Notes under the pieces: generated by a model
What the model saw: only the letters and a program-made list of their open reading frames with translations
Database searches by the model: none
What the model was told of the DNA's origin: nothing
In this document: one piece after another, positions 49,461-61,119 of the stretch
Layout: each line of letters starts with the position of its first letter
Numbering within the stretch: the first letter of the stretch is position 1
Assembly: GCA_009746045.1 (NCBI GenBank)
Contig: RPFO01000231.1
Coordinates: forward strand, 2,221,900-2,285,899
Length of the DNA: 64,000 nt
Direction: 5' to 3'
From: Mesostigma viride
Taxonomy: Eukaryota > Streptophyta > Mesostigmatophyceae > Mesostigmatales > Mesostigmataceae
Position numbers and translations under genes: made by a program

Positions 49461-50806
49461 ATGACGACTCCCAAAGCCAAGCGAGGTTTGGAAAAGGAGC
49501 TTTCCGGCTCCCAGCCCAACCCACTCGCCATCGTCCTTGCCCAGCCGTCTGGGCCCGCCAACCCACCGCCAGCAAACCCATCGCCCAGCGCCTCGCCCGA
49601 GCTCAAGAAACGCTGCCACGAACACAAATGGCGAAAGTACCTACCAGATTACGACCGCTTTTCTTTCAGCAACTGGCTGCAACTGACCAAAGAAGAATGC
49701 GCCGAAGTAGTGCGTTTCTTAGCCGCACAGGAACGCAAGCTCCATGGGGCCACAGGGCCCATCCCCGCCGACAACCTGGAGGCGTTCTTTGCCATGCCAG
49801 AGCTCTTGAAACCACCGCCTCAGTCGCTATCATGTGCAGCTTCTTCTTCCAGCTATACCTATGGACAAAATCGCCGCCAAGATCCGCGCCCCAGCCCAGC
49901 CTGCGCGGCCGACAGCCACATCGCAGCACTCCCTCTGCAAGCTAGGATGACATCCGAGCAGTGCTGGAGGAGCACGTGACCTGGCCATTGGCCGAGAAGC
50001 TGACCTCGCTGAACACGACGCTCAACACGATGGAGGCCCGGGTCTCCAATGTGGAAACCAAGGTCGTCTACAAGCTCCAACCCCAGTTTACGACGCTGCA
50101 CACCGCGGCACAGGCATCTGAGACGCACGCTGCACTTGTCTCTCGCCTAAACCAGGTGGAGGGCAAGTGCGGCGTGCTCATGAAGAAGCTTGAAGCCATC
50201 ACTGCCCACACCGAGGCCCTGGCCTCACAGGTCCCAAAGATAGCGGAGCAGACGGCCACCATCGCATCCCAGCCACCCCGGCTGGACTGCTGGTGACCTC
50301 CCGCCCCTCTTCTATGCGGACCTGCTGCGGACAGCGACCGCCTCCACCACCGACGCCATCGCTACGAAACTCCAGGAGCTTGAAGACCTCCCGCCAGGCA
50401 CAACAACGGGAGGCCACCGACCGCGCCCGCCGCGACTGCCGGGTGGTGCTGCGTCGTTTCCCCCAGAAGCCAGGTGAGACGTCAACCTCCCTTGCCGACA
50501 AGCTTAAGGACCAGCTCCTTACCCTCATGGGCCTGGTAGGTGAGGTAGAACTGCGCGTGGGTGCCACCGCCTTCCCCACTCACGGGACAAGGCGACTCCC
50601 CCAGCAGTCCTGCTCACCTTCCCCTCCCGTGAGGACAAGCAGCAGTTCCTCTCTCGTCGCAAGCGGTTGCACGACCTCACCTGGACGCTGGACGACGACC
50701 TGACCCCCGCTCAGCAGCAGCAGCGACGCGACCTGTGGCCAGAATACCTCCGCCACAAGCAGGACCCCCAGAAGCCCAAGGTGTACTGGAGGCGGGCGGG
50801 GACCTG
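49461..50806 (+). pseudogene. LINE ORF1-like protein, frameshifted
   Basis: Starts MTTPKAKRGLEKELSGSQPN, with KYLPDYDRFSFSNWLQLTKE. It then shifts frame into a coiled coil (LTSLNTTLNTMEARVSNVET, at 49961-50296), then ARRDCRVVLRRFPQKPGE and LLTFPSREDKQQFLSRRKRL, then DDDLTPAQQQQRRDLWPEYL. The last part matches the ORF1 at 45984-46673 (LLTFKNPADKISFLRRRKRL). At least two frameshifts. Confidence 0.7.
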
Positions 50807-51059
50807 ATGATGATCAACCACAAGATGTGGACGCCCCCAGCGGGCTAGAATAGCTTGCATAATAGCCCTAGCTTGTATCCATTGGTAGTCACTACCGGCG
50901 CTATGGCAGCCATGCTTAGAATGTTTGCCCGTAGCTGTGCCATCATACCTAGTCACGTGCACCGCTAACGCACGGTACACAACCAGCCATAGTCTTAGCT
51001 TAGTCCTTGTATACAGCCATGCTACGTCCTGGCTATGATCAGATTACTTGCCCACGCTC

Positions 51060-51290
51060 CTTGTTATGCCATGCTCACATGGCGCTTATTGCACCCACAG
51101 ATTGCCGGATCGTTAGCGTGTCCGTTTAGCGTGTCCGAGTGCAGCTGTGGCATGCCTCTGGCATGAAGGAGAAAGGGGGTCTCTGCCCTTTCTTCCTGTT
51201 GTGCACACACAGGGATTAAAAGCACTTCGGTGCTCCGTGACTCCCCAATGGGAGCACGTGTTTAATTAATTAATTAATTAATTAATTAAT
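51060..51290 (+). repeat. Family B repeat copy with long TTAA tail
   Basis: GGGGTCTCTGCCCTTTCTTC, AGCACTTCGGTGCTCCGTGA and CTCCCCAATGGGAGCACGTG, followed by (TTAA)n of about 30 bp. Upstream text matches 46.71-46.80 kb (GCTCCTTGTTATGCCATGCT). Confidence 0.8.
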
Positions 51291-51299
51291 CATGGTGGT

Positions 51300-51490
51300 C
51301 GCAGTCACGTGTTAATTAAGGTCATGGTGGTGCAGGTGCACCTTGTGCACCCAGCTAAGTAGGCCGGTGGCTGTTTACATCCCGGCCACCTGCTGGTTGT
51401 AGCCTAGAATGTATAAAAAACCATATGCCCCTTCTGAGGGATATGTTTTACATATGCTCCCCACGGAGATTAAAATTTTAGTTTAATTTA
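51300..51490 (-). repeat. Family C repeat copy, inverted
   Basis: GGGATATGTTTTACATATGC, TCCCCACGGAGATTAAAAT is the reverse of the 42.03-kb copy; GTGCAGGTGCACCTTGTGCA also matches in reverse. Confidence 0.8.
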
Positions 51491-51617
51491 CCAACCCTTC
51501 TGGGCCGGTTTGTCCTTGGGGCCAGGCCATGTCAGAATATGCCCTGGCTGGCCGAGCCGCTGGGGGCCGGCCAGACCAAGGGCAGTGTCTACGTCTGACT
51601 GGTTCGAGCAAGATGTC

Positions 51618-52190
51618 CTACAAAGCTATTCGATGCTGCCTAATCTCATTAGAAATGCGAGGCATACCCTTATACAAAGACTCTAGTGACCGTTGTTTGG
51701 AAGCCCCTACTTTCAGGACCTGTAGGAGCATCCTAGTTACTGTGCAGTTCAGCCGTGTGACCAGCTCGTCTGTGAGCGTCCAGGCCTCAGCCCCGTATGT
51801 GAGCACCGTGAGGACCAAGGCCTTGAAGAGCACTCGCTTGCAGTCCTCGCCTAGGTCCTTCGAGTGCCAGTAGGTGTTGAGCGAGCGGAGCCTAGCCCAG
51901 GCCAGGCCGATGCGGGTGTCCACATCGTCGGCAGTGTCAGGGAGCATGCTTCCCAGCAGTTTGAAGCGATCACAGAATGGGACCTCAGACCCATCGAGCA
52001 GCCACGAGAGTGTTAGGCGACTGGTAGCACCAATCACCATCGCCTGGGTTTTGACACTAATCTCCAGCCCCACCGCCCGAGCCTCCAAGCCCAGACAGTC
52101 CAACCAGGTCTGAATGTGCTCGGGTTGCTCAAGGAGGGTGGTATCATCCGCATAAATAATCAGGGCGGGCAGGCGATAACCAGGGCCATC
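51618..52190 (-). pseudogene. LINE reverse transcriptase fragment, best preserved
   Basis: Minus frame: LIIYADDTTLLEQPEHIQTW (YADD box), LDCLGLEARAVGLEISVKTQ, GSMLPDTADDVDTRIGLAWA, LVLTVLTYGAEAWTLTDELV, then a stop at 51618. About 190 codons without a frameshift cover the palm end and thumb. It extends the same family as 13.8-15.3 kb (GLEIRTKTEAMALG, DDIDTRIGLAWT). Confidence 0.82.
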
Positions 52191-52342
52191 GCCGCCTGTG
52201 CTACGGTGTGTGCCCGTGTACGCGAAGGATGGATCTAGCTTTCTAATTTAGGTTGCGGGCACCACGGCCTGCATGGTTATGGTTACCGAATTTGGTCACA
52301 CGAGGAGCCACAACCGACTTGGGGGCGGTAGATCAATCGGCG

Positions 52343-52660
52343 GGGGCGGGGGCGGGGGCGGGGGTGGGGGTGGGGGCGGGGGTGGGGGTGGGGGTGGGGG
52401 TGGCGGGGGCGGGGGCGGGGGCGGGGGCGGGGGCGGGGCGGGGACGGGAGGGGGAGTGGGTGGGTGGGCGGGCGGGCGGGCGGGCGGGCGGGCGGGCGGG
52501 CGGGCGGGCGGGCGGCGGGGGCGGGCGGGCGGGCGGGCGGGCGGGCGGGCGGCGGGCGGGCGGGCGGGCGGGCGGGCGGGCGGGCGGGCGGGCGAGCGGG
52601 CGGACGGGCGGGCGGGCGGGCGGGTGGGCGGGCGGGCAGGCGGGCGGACGGGCAGGCAGA
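52343..52660. repeat. GC-rich (GGGGGC/GGGC)n microsatellite
   Basis: About 320 bp: GGGGGC/GGGGGT hexamers, then GGGC tetramers. Strong G-quadruplex potential on the + strand. Confidence 0.95.
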
Positions 52661-53236
52661 GAGGTAGTGCCAGTGGGTTTCAATTGAATTCTTTTGAGCC
52701 GGTGGGGTACCACTTAGCATTAGCTTTCATGAGAATGGTATAGACAGACATCCTCAGCATACACATGAAAAACAAATTCACCGACTAAATGAGAGAATTA
52801 AAAAGTATAATTCACTACTGTGAGCTTGATAGTAGATAACATACCATTTAGAAAACATAAAAAAGAACATAACTTGAAAGCCTACACCAAACATGCATGC
52901 GCCTAGCAGCGTTGGTCTCACTGCATGGGCTTCTAAAAATTACCCACAGATACATTTGTTCCATGCTCCTAATTACAAAGCCTGTCGTTCCACACTTTCA
53001 ATATTCTTGGCTGACTACAACACTTGTGTTGCATGTGGGAGAAGGTTACTTGGGACAAAAACAACCGGTCATTTGAACAACGTTCAGCGTTGATCAGAGG
53101 GCATACCCCAATGACGCAAGTTGACGGCTTGAATTCCAAATCCCAAGCCCGCGTGCCCCTCTAAGTCTTACAATGATGCCCCCAGCGGCCAAATGCCCCA
53201 TGCCAACATATGTGCATGCCAACCATGGCACCTTCA

Positions 53237-53375
53237 CCGCCCCCGCCCCTGCCCCCGCCCCTGCCCCAGCCCCTGCCCCCGCCCCTGCCCCTGCCCCTGC
53301 CCCCGCCCCGCCCCGCCCCGCCCCGCCCCCGCCCGCCCCCGCCCCGCCGCCCCGCCCCCGCCCCGCCGCCCTTGC
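53237..53375. repeat. C-rich (CCCCxGCC)n microsatellite
   Basis: CCCCTGCCCCCGCC-type units, grading to CCCCG repeats. The stretch 52.7-53.2 kb before it is AT-rich and without a gene. Confidence 0.93.
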
Positions 53376-53756
53376 CCTCACCAGTACCCGCATCCACATG
53401 CCATCATAGCATCCCCTTCCAGGCCCCCCACACGCCCTTCACTTCACACGAACTTCCTTTACTCCCTGCTGCCACCACCACCCCATCATGGCAACGCGAC
53501 CTAGGCCCACTGCATAACGACTCCGTCAATACTTAACTCGCGCCCATGTGTAATATTGAATTCCAAATTAAATGAATAACTTCTCTAAGGCAACTTTACA
53601 TTTCCTTAAGAAAAAAAAACTTCAACATGGAAATCGATTCTAGTTCGGATATATAACATGATAAAGATTGAAAAACATCCAAACACACTGCAGCTATCCA
53701 CAAGAAAGGGTAACGCAAGATATCAATGCCACACAAACAATATCTAGCCTTAATGT

Positions 53757-54250
53757 CCCTCCCTCCCTCCCTCCCTCCCTCCCTCCCTCCCTCCCTCCCT
53801 CCCTCCCTCCCTCCCTCCCTCCCTCCCTCCCTCCCTCCCTCCCTCCCTCCCTCCCTCCCTCCCTCCCTCCCTCCCTCCTCCCTCCCTCCCTCCCTCCCTC
53901 CCTCCCTCCCTCCCTCCCTCCCTCCCTCCCTCCCTCCCTCCCTCCCTCCCTCCCTCCCTCCCTCCCTCCCTCCCTCCCTCCCTCCCTCCTCCCTCCCTCC
54001 CTCCCTCCCTCCCTCCCTCCCTCCTCCCTCCCTCCCTCCCTCCCTCCCTCCCTCCCTCCCTCCCTCCCTCCCTCCCTCCCTCCCTCCCTCCCTCCCTCCC
54101 TCCCTCCCTCCCTCCCTCCCTCCTCCCTCCCTCCCTCCCTCCCTCCTCCCTCCTCCCTCCCTCCCTCCCTCCCTCCCTCCCTCCCTCCTCCCTCCCTCCC
54201 TCCCTCCCTCCCTCCCTCCCTCCCTCCCTCCCTCCCTCCTTCCCTCCCTC
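53757..54250. repeat. (CCCT)n microsatellite of about 490 bp
   Basis: CCCT repeats with occasional CCT phase slips at about 53877, 53988, 54023, 54120, 54143 and 54186. Confidence 0.97.
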
Positions 54251-56098
54251 TTGCCTTGAGTCATTCATTCACGAGCCCCCGCTGGGGGGAACAAGGGTAG
54301 TCTTGCACTGGCAAGGGTAATCTTTTTGAACATTTGTAAGTCAGCAAGAAAACACATGGTATCAATCAAAGATAAAGTCAATGTAAATATATTTACATTA
54401 ATGATTATAGCTTCTAAATCACATTACGTTGCCTTCATTGTTGGGCTCAGAACACACCATGGCCAAGCCTACAATAGTCAGCGACTAAACCAGCGCAACG
54501 TCAATCATCATATAACACGGATTTCAAGGGTAAACATTATATGCAAAGGGAAGGTTCAGAAGAAAAAGCCGACGGACCATTGAACCCGTGCTCATGTAGA
54601 TGACCACACGTCAAAAAGGACGCCCTTCCCGTTATTTACCTATTTACCGTCACGAAAAAATTGCAGAAAAACAGCACAAAACCACGGCGAAGACCAGCAA
54701 ATGCCCAAGCAAATCTGTTCAAGAGCCGACTAGAACATGCCTCGACCTGCCAAATGAGGAAACTTCTATTGCAGCCTGCCAGGCAAAGCGATCAGAAGCC
54801 GACGCCGACGCTGATGTAAAAAAAAATTGGTGCAAGCAAAAGCTACACGCACGTTTGGATGGAAAAAAGCAACACATTCAACGCACATTCGCCTGGCATT
54901 GAATAAAACCGCGACACTTTCCAGGCTGCAAAAAGGAAATCGCTGCACAAAGATCCACGATTTCGACCGATATTCTAGACATCCTTGCGCTGAAACCATA
55001 ACCGACTAAAATTCATGTTTGATCTAACGTGAAAAATACGCATCGCCAAAACTAGGCGTTCCTACGTAACCAGCTGGCTTGCCTGCGGCATCTTGTGAAA
55101 TCTCAACAATCGAGGAGCGGCCATGCCTCACTGATGCCCACTTCATTAGTAGAATTATGTGCGCATCGCGTTCGACCCTCGACAGTCATCAGTCAATTGG
55201 ATCCCGCGCCAACAGCTGACCAGTCAAGACAAGAAAAAAATATTTCCACAAGAAAAAATATTTTATTTATTTTATTTTTATTTAAATTTTTTTTTTTTAC
55301 TATTTCCATGCCCTTGATAAGTACGGAGCCGGAACCAATGCCGGCGGAGCCACTTGTTAATTATCTTCTAGAAAGAAGTACGGAAGAAGAACGTTTACAA
55401 TGTAATTTCGGGGCCCTAACTTTGAAAATTACAGCCAGGTTACAGCAGTGTTACAGCCCTTATTTCATTATATACAAGGATCAGGCAAGGATAGATAAGA
55501 ATAACTGACGATAGGTAGACATTAATCTTATAAACACGGCCGGCACTTGGCAGTAAAATTGGCACTCAGCTGCTTTCTCTGACTCTCAGCAGCTGTTGCC
55601 GCGGCAATTCCCACATGTGATGAGCAATTACCCAGTCATTTAATAAAATATTGCAAAGGACGAAACAGTGTGACTGGGCGAACACTGCAGGCGAGTTGAT
55701 TTCTAATGTCCCTCCCATTCACCCTATCAATGCTCTGTTATAAACGACATCCCTTCCGTCAGGTTAATTGGTAGGTCGTGGGTAGTACTATCTATATTTC
55801 AAGCTTAGGTGGTAAAAATCGCTAAATTCCAGGCGGAAGATACGATTATATTAATCCCCACCGTCTGCGGTTGATCCTGTTCCACGGGCCGGCAAAGCGC
55901 TGATTGTCGAGCAATTTCAGCAGGCCCCAAAGCCCTCCTTTTTCCTTCTGCGCATAAGAGATCGAAACCGGTCGTGAAAGGGAAGATCAATTTGCTCAAA
56001 TAATAGTACCGTAATATACCTCAAACCACATGAAGATACACGGGCTGAGCAGAATGAAGGGAGTGCTGTTTTTCTTATAGTTTCTTTCCAAAGCACGA
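54251..56098. other. AT-rich intergenic DNA
   Basis: No recognisable gene or family repeat. Short frames such as 54600-54902 have no domain and no codon signal I can see. An A/T tract lies at 55245-55305. Confidence 0.5.
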
Positions 56099-57202
56099 AT
56101 GAGGTATAATACTAGTAGTAGTGGTAACTTCAATGGCCTAGGCACAAACCTTGGCAATCTGGCGCGCCTGTCCAACGCCCAAAGCCGCTCAATATGCCCG
56201 GAAAACTTCACCGGCGAAAAAGGCAAGGGCGGCATGGCCACGGACGGCACGGGCGCCGAGTGTGCGCGCGATCTGGGGCGAGGATGGAAGATTTCCCCTT
56301 CAATCGCCATTCAACCTGGCGAGACATTTACCCTTGCGGATATTGAAGGATCAGGCGCCATTCAACAGATCTGGATGACGCCGACCGGCAACTGGCGCTA
56401 CAGCATTTTTCGCATCTATTGGGATGGCCAGGAACAACCCTCGGTAGAATGCCCGGTTGGTGACTTCTTCTGCATGGGGTGGGGCACCTTCTCTCCCCTC
56501 TCCTCGCTGGCGGTCTGTGTCAACCCTGGCAGTGCGTTTAACTGCTATTGGGAGATGCCCTTCCGCCACCGAGCCCGCATGACCATGACCAACATTGGTG
56601 AAGACGCTATGCTGCTCTACTACCAGATCAACTATACCTTGACCGAGGTGCCGAACGATTGCGCCTACTTCCACGCCCAGTTCCGCCGCACCAACCCGCT
56701 GGCCTACAAGGACGTCTACACCATTCTGGATGCGGTGCAAGGGCATGGTCACTACGTCGGCGTTTACGTGGCCTGGGGTACGAACAACTGCGGCTGGTGG
56801 GGAGAGGGAGAGCTGAAATTCTACATCGACGGCGACAAGGAGTGGCCCACCATCTGCGGCACCGGCACAGAGGACTACTTCTGTGGCTCCTACAATTTCG
56901 AGAACAGCCTGACCAAACAGTACCAAGAATTCACCACACCTTATTCCGGTCTCCACCAGGTCATCCGCCCAGATGGCGCCTATCGTTCCCAGCAGCGATT
57001 CGGCATGTACCGCTGGCACATCACGGACCCGATCCGCTTCCAGCAGGACCTGCGGGTAACCGTTCAGGCGCTGGGCTGGCGCAGCGGCCGGCGCTATCTG
57101 CCCCTGATGGATGACATTTCTTCGGTCGCGTTCTGGTACCAGACGCTTCCCACAGCCCCATTCCCCGCCTTGCCCGACAAAGATTGCCTGGAAGTGATCT
57201 AG
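56099..57202 (+). CDS. GH172 / DUF2961 family glycoside hydrolase, bacterial type
   Basis: 367 residues, one exon, full length for the family. Bacterial-type start FNGLGTNLGNLARLSNAQSR, then ENFTGEKGKGGMATDGTGAE, RDLGRGWKISPSIAIQPGET, GAIQQIWMT, GHGHYVGVYVAWGTNNCGWW, GEGELKFYIDGDKEWPTICG and TGTEDYFCGSYNF. GH172 enzymes act on alpha-D-fructofuranosyl or arabinofuranosyl linkages. The conserved acidic residues Glu236/Glu238 (GEGE) and Glu258 (TEDY) are the likely catalytic pair region. No signal peptide is evident, since the domain starts at about residue 10. The gene is GC-rich in AT-rich surroundings, consistent with transfer from bacteria. Confidence 0.85.
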   Translation: MRYNTSSSGNFNGLGTNLGNLARLSNAQSRSICPENFTGEKGKGGMATDGTGAECARDLGRGWKISPSIAIQPGETFTLADIEGSGAIQQIWMTPTGNWRYSIFRIYWDGQEQPSVECPVGDFFCMGWGTFSPLSSLAVCVNPGSAFNCYWEMPFRHRARMTMTNIGEDAMLLYYQINYTLTEVPNDCAYFHAQFRRTNPLAYKDVYTILDAVQGHGHYVGVYVAWGTNNCGWWGEGELKFYIDGDKEWPTICGTGTEDYFCGSYNFENSLTKQYQEFTTPYSGLHQVIRPDGAYRSQQRFGMYRWHITDPIRFQQDLRVTVQALGWRSGRRYLPLMDDISSVAFWYQTLPTAPFPALPDKDCLEVI

Positions 57203-57930
57203 CGATGAAAGGGTTGTAGTAAATAAAGTAATGTATTATTAGGATGATGAGATTTAGATATAATCAAATAACTCACTTGAACCTGTATACCAAGCATGCT
57301 TTAATTCGAGTCAGCCTACCTTCACGCATCCTATCTTCCCATTTAGAACTGCATGTGGTATCGATGTGGTATGTGTGAGACAAATGAGTGGTATCGTAAT
57401 TGTGGCAATGTGGCAGTGAGAAACGGCTCGTGCAAGGCCTTGGCCTCATGAAGACACGACGCAGTTGCTCAATTTTCAATCACTACTTTTATTTTCATGG
57501 AATAGTTTTCTACTGCGTTTTGATGATCCCCGGCGAAATTGTACGCATATCGCGCCATCTGATGTTTGTGCACAAAATCTAAGGCTTTTCACTTGATTTC
57601 AGAATTGCATGAGTCGTCCTTAGCGCCTTGTCAGGTGGTTATACAGGAAACCCATCAACTTGAGCAGTTCTTGTCACAAGTTCAAAATGACCCACAACCA
57701 TGAGCATGCAGTGCATTGTCGTCACTGTGCAATTTAATCCATATGAATTAAGTGCGCGTCCGGAACGAATCGAGAATCTGTGGTCCATGGACATGGACCA
57801 CGGTAGACGTGTATAACTTCGTCAATTTTACAACCACTCATTTCGCTTCCAGCCATCAGCTTTCTCAGCCATAGCCAGATTCAGGCCAGCACGTCTATGG
57901 CTTTTGGATCTAGGTCATTTTGAATCCCTC
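57203..57930. other. AT-rich intergenic DNA
   Basis: Downstream of the GH172 gene (AATAAA-like signal near 57221: GTAAATAAAGTAATG). No gene seen. Confidence 0.45.
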
Positions 57931-58690
57931 TATCATCCATGCAAGAATGTTTGTCGACGTACGCGCTGGACATCCCGGCTGGGCAGGGCACGTCCGGCTG
58001 CCTGCTGTCGGCCCACCGGGCATCCGCCCTCCGGCACCTCGCTGGCAAACTGCCCGCGGCAGGGACCCTGCTGCATGCCTCCCCGACGCCCGCCCCACTT
58101 CACCAGCCTGCACCGCAGGCTTCCCGCCAGCTCCCCGCCTCCATCCAGGCCTGGGAAGCCCTGCGCGACAGCCGCGCCCCCGCCCGCTACGCCCGCCTCA
58201 AGGAAGAATACCACCCGGCCATCCGGCAGGCGGGCGATCGATGAAGGAGCAGGAGCCAGGAGGACCTCCATGTGCGCGAATATACCTCGCCCACCTCTCG
58301 AGGATCAACACGGCAAGTACGCCTGGATCTACCTGCGCCATACCCAGCGGCCAGCCGGAACAACAGCTCGGGACTTCTTGTGGTAGTCCTCCCTGCAGTC
58401 CCGGCTGCTCAGCGGCCCCCCGCCGCCCCCGCCGCTTGGCCCGCTGGTGGACGCCCGCCCAATGCGGCGCCTGCGGGCTGCGCCGCCCCCGCCGCCCGGC
58501 CTGCCGCTGGCCGAGCAGGACTACCGCCCGGCGCCGGCGGCGGGCTGCGGCCCTGCGCCGCCCCCGCCGCCCGCCGCCGGCCGAGCAGGACTACACGTAC
58601 GTACCCGCCCCAGGCTGACGGAGCCCCTGGCCGACCCCGATGAGCTACCGCAGCTCACCAACACCGAGCTGCGCACAGATCAGGTACATA
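57931..58690 (+). pseudogene. LINE ORF2 linker fragment
   Basis: Frames read STYALDIPAGQGTSGCLLSA, LAGKLPAAGTLLHASPTPAP and LHQPAPQASRQLPASIQAWE, matching the 46.94-47.4 kb segment in reverse orientation. 58290-58380 (CACGGCAAGTACGCCTGGAT) matches 45240-45310 in reverse. CCGCC-rich text follows. Confidence 0.7.
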
Positions 58691-58959
58691 AGTAAGTAAG
58701 TAAGTAAGTACTTGCGCGTCATGCGCAAAGGCATGCCACGGAGTACCATGCTAATCTCATTAGAAAAATAATTACACAAAAGTTTAAACAAATATCGTCT
58801 GCATCATCAGGTACATAGATACATCAGACAGACTAGCTGGCACGAATTAGCCCGGCCGCACAGCCCGCGCGTTTTGTCCCCACGTGGCATGCCCCACTGC
58901 TGCGAGCGCCGGCCAGGCCGCCCTCTGTGGTCTTTCCGCGACAATTTTAATTAATTAAT

Positions 58960-59135
58960 TAATTAAATACGCTCTCCCGCATTGGGGAGTCACGGAGCAC
59001 AATAATACAGAGTTTATTAGTGCGCTTTTCATCCCTCTATGTACGCAGTCACATGTCTATTAATTAATTAATTAATCCCTCTATGTTGCTGACACTCGGA
59101 AGGGGGCAGAGACACCCGTACGTCTTCCCTCATGC
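58960..59135 (-). repeat. Family B repeat copy, inverted
   Basis: Two TTAATTAATTAATTAA tails (58947 and 59059) and CGCATTGGGGAGTCACGGAG, GGGGGCAGAGACACC are the reverse of the 46.8-kb copy. Confidence 0.7.
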
Positions 59136-59288
59136 CCGCAGTCTAAACTACTCACGAGGAGAGTCTGGCATAGCTGTGGGTGCACTAATGCTGAAATGTG
59201 CGTGGGTGACATGGCGGGGGCATTGTCTGCCGCAATGATGAAACTGTAGACTGAAGTGTGCGGGTAGAATTGGCTGAACTAAATAAAG

Positions 59289-60138
59289 GTATATTATTGC
59301 ACGTGACGGGCTCACCCCCGGGCAGCCTCCTGGTTTGTCTGTAATATAAAGGCAGATGGTGCGCAAGGATTAATTAATAGACACGTGACTGCGTCACGTG
59401 AGCATAAGTCCTCAGTGGGAGGGGAACATGGGATGGAATGGATGGTATAAGCTATCTAGCTATAGGTCCTAGTTACAGCTAGGGTGTGGGCACCGCGGCC
59501 CGAATCGCTATGAATGCCATACTTGGTCACACGCGGAGCCCCCACAGGCTTGGGGGTGGTCTCCTTCATCACTACTCGCCATCTATCCTTGCGCACCATC
59601 TGCCTCCACTGATATTACAGACAAACCAGGAGGCTGCCCGGGTGTGAGCCCGTCACGTCTAGTGTAGCACATGTCCATGCCGAGTCTATCACGAAAAGTC
59701 CACGGGTGGCGGCCCTGCCACGCGCGGCCTGGGGCACGCCAGGTGAGGACATATCGCCCAGGCTGGGCGGGCTTGGTGCCAGCTAGTCTATCTGATGTAT
59801 CTACCGTGGACTTTTCGTGATAAACTCGGCATGGACATGTGCTACACTAGACGTGACGGGCTCACACCCGGGCAGCCTCCTGGTTTGTCTGTAATATGGA
59901 GGCAGATGGTGCGCAAGGATAGATGGCGAGTAGTGATGAAGGAGACTATCCCCAAGCCTGCGGGGGCTCCGCGTGTGACCAAGTATGGCATTCATAGCGA
60001 TTCGGGCCGCGGTGCCCACACCCGTGTAACTAGGACCTAGATAGCTAGCTTATACCATCCATTCCATCCCATGTTCCCCTCCCACTGAGGACTTATGCTC
60101 ACGTGACGCAGTCACGTGTCTATTAATTAATTAATTCA
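59289..60138. mobile_element. Fold-back arrangement of LINE 3' ends
   Basis: About 330 bp (59371-59705) run as an imperfect inverted copy to 59804-60133 around a loop of about 98 bp. Both arms end in the CACGTGACTGCGTCACGTG hairpin and a TTAA tail. A third partial piece (59300-59370; CAGCCTCCTGGTTTGTCTGT) has the right-arm orientation. It probably arose by head-to-head insertion or inversion. Confidence 0.75.
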
Positions 60139-60209
60139 TTATTGCACCCACGGCCAGGGATGCCGGATCGTTTCGACGGATCCGATATTTGTGCACAATG
60201 TGGCATGCC

Positions 60210-60430
60210 TGATGCATGATGAGGGAAGGGGGGGGTCTCTCAGTAGCTGCCCGGCCCCGGCCCGCTGTGGACTAAGTAAGTAAGTGAGTACTTGCGTGCA
60301 TGGCATGCGCATGGGCATGCCATGGAGTACTATGCTAATCTCATTAGAAAAATAATTACACGAAAGTTACAAACCGCTTTGCACACTAGGGGATTAAAAG
60401 CACTCAGGTGCATCCGTGACTCCCCAACGG
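60210..60430 (+). repeat. Family B-type repeat, partial
   Basis: AAGGGGGGGGTCTCTCAGT and AGCACTCAGGTGCATCCGTG, ACTCCCCAACGGGAGCACG. Interrupted by a GCATGGGCATGCCATGGAG segment shared with 58720-58750. Confidence 0.65.
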
Positions 60431-60649
60431 GAGCACGCGATTACAGTAGTAGGTAGCCGGTAGTATGCTGAGCCATACACGGCGCTGCTGAAGGCCATGC
60501 AAGTGGCTAGGCCACACAGCGTTAAATCAACATCATCCAACCCTATCTGAACCTAGTGTAGACATCATGGATCGATACTGCACGTCGGTGCTTGGAACCC
60601 ATATATAGTAGCTTGCTGTTAATTATTTGTACAGGTTCCCGCCCTGCCA

Positions 60650-60960
60650 GTGGACTTACGCGATAGGCTCGTCATGGACATGTGCTACCCTAGCTAGACG
60701 GGGCGGGCTCACGCCCGGGGATCGAACCCCCTGGTTTGTCTGTGATATGGAGGCAGATGACACGTAATTAGATAGGTGGCAGACAGTGATGAAGAAGTAC
60801 ACCGCCCCCCAGTTGGTGGGGGCTCCGCGCGTGACCAAGTTTGTCAGGCATAGCGATTAGGACTGTGGAGCCCGCAACCCTGTAACTAGGAACTAGATAC
60901 CTCCAGTATCCACCCCATCCCATCTTGATTTCCCTGAGGACTTATGCTCAGCACAAAGGA
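60650..60960 (+). pseudogene. LINE 3'-terminal fragment
   Basis: GCTCGTCATGGACATGTGC, CCTGGTTTGTCTGTGATAT and TTTCCCTGAGGACTTATGCT match the right arm at 59804-60100 with greater divergence. Confidence 0.65.
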
Positions 60961-61119
60961 CGAGCCACGAGCCACGAGCCACGAGGTAGCCATAGCTGAC
61001 GGCGGAGCTCATACCTTTTACGTTTGGGCACCAAATTCGGCCGTGAGTATCACAGTTGCTCGATCGTCTTTCTAAGACGCACATGCACGCTGATATATTT
61101 TCCCGAAGCTATCACGCAT

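Noticed and set aside
53596-54300. Pro-Ser and Gly-Arg-Glu repeat proteins
   Set aside because: Translations of the CCCT microsatellite.
54600-54902. 100-codon frame in AT-rich DNA
   Set aside because: No domain, no splice or promoter context, composition typical of chance frames.
56099-57202. GH172 gene as bacterial contamination of the assembly
   Set aside because: Not fully excluded, but it sits within continuous sequence with host-type repeats on both sides; kept as a transfer candidate.
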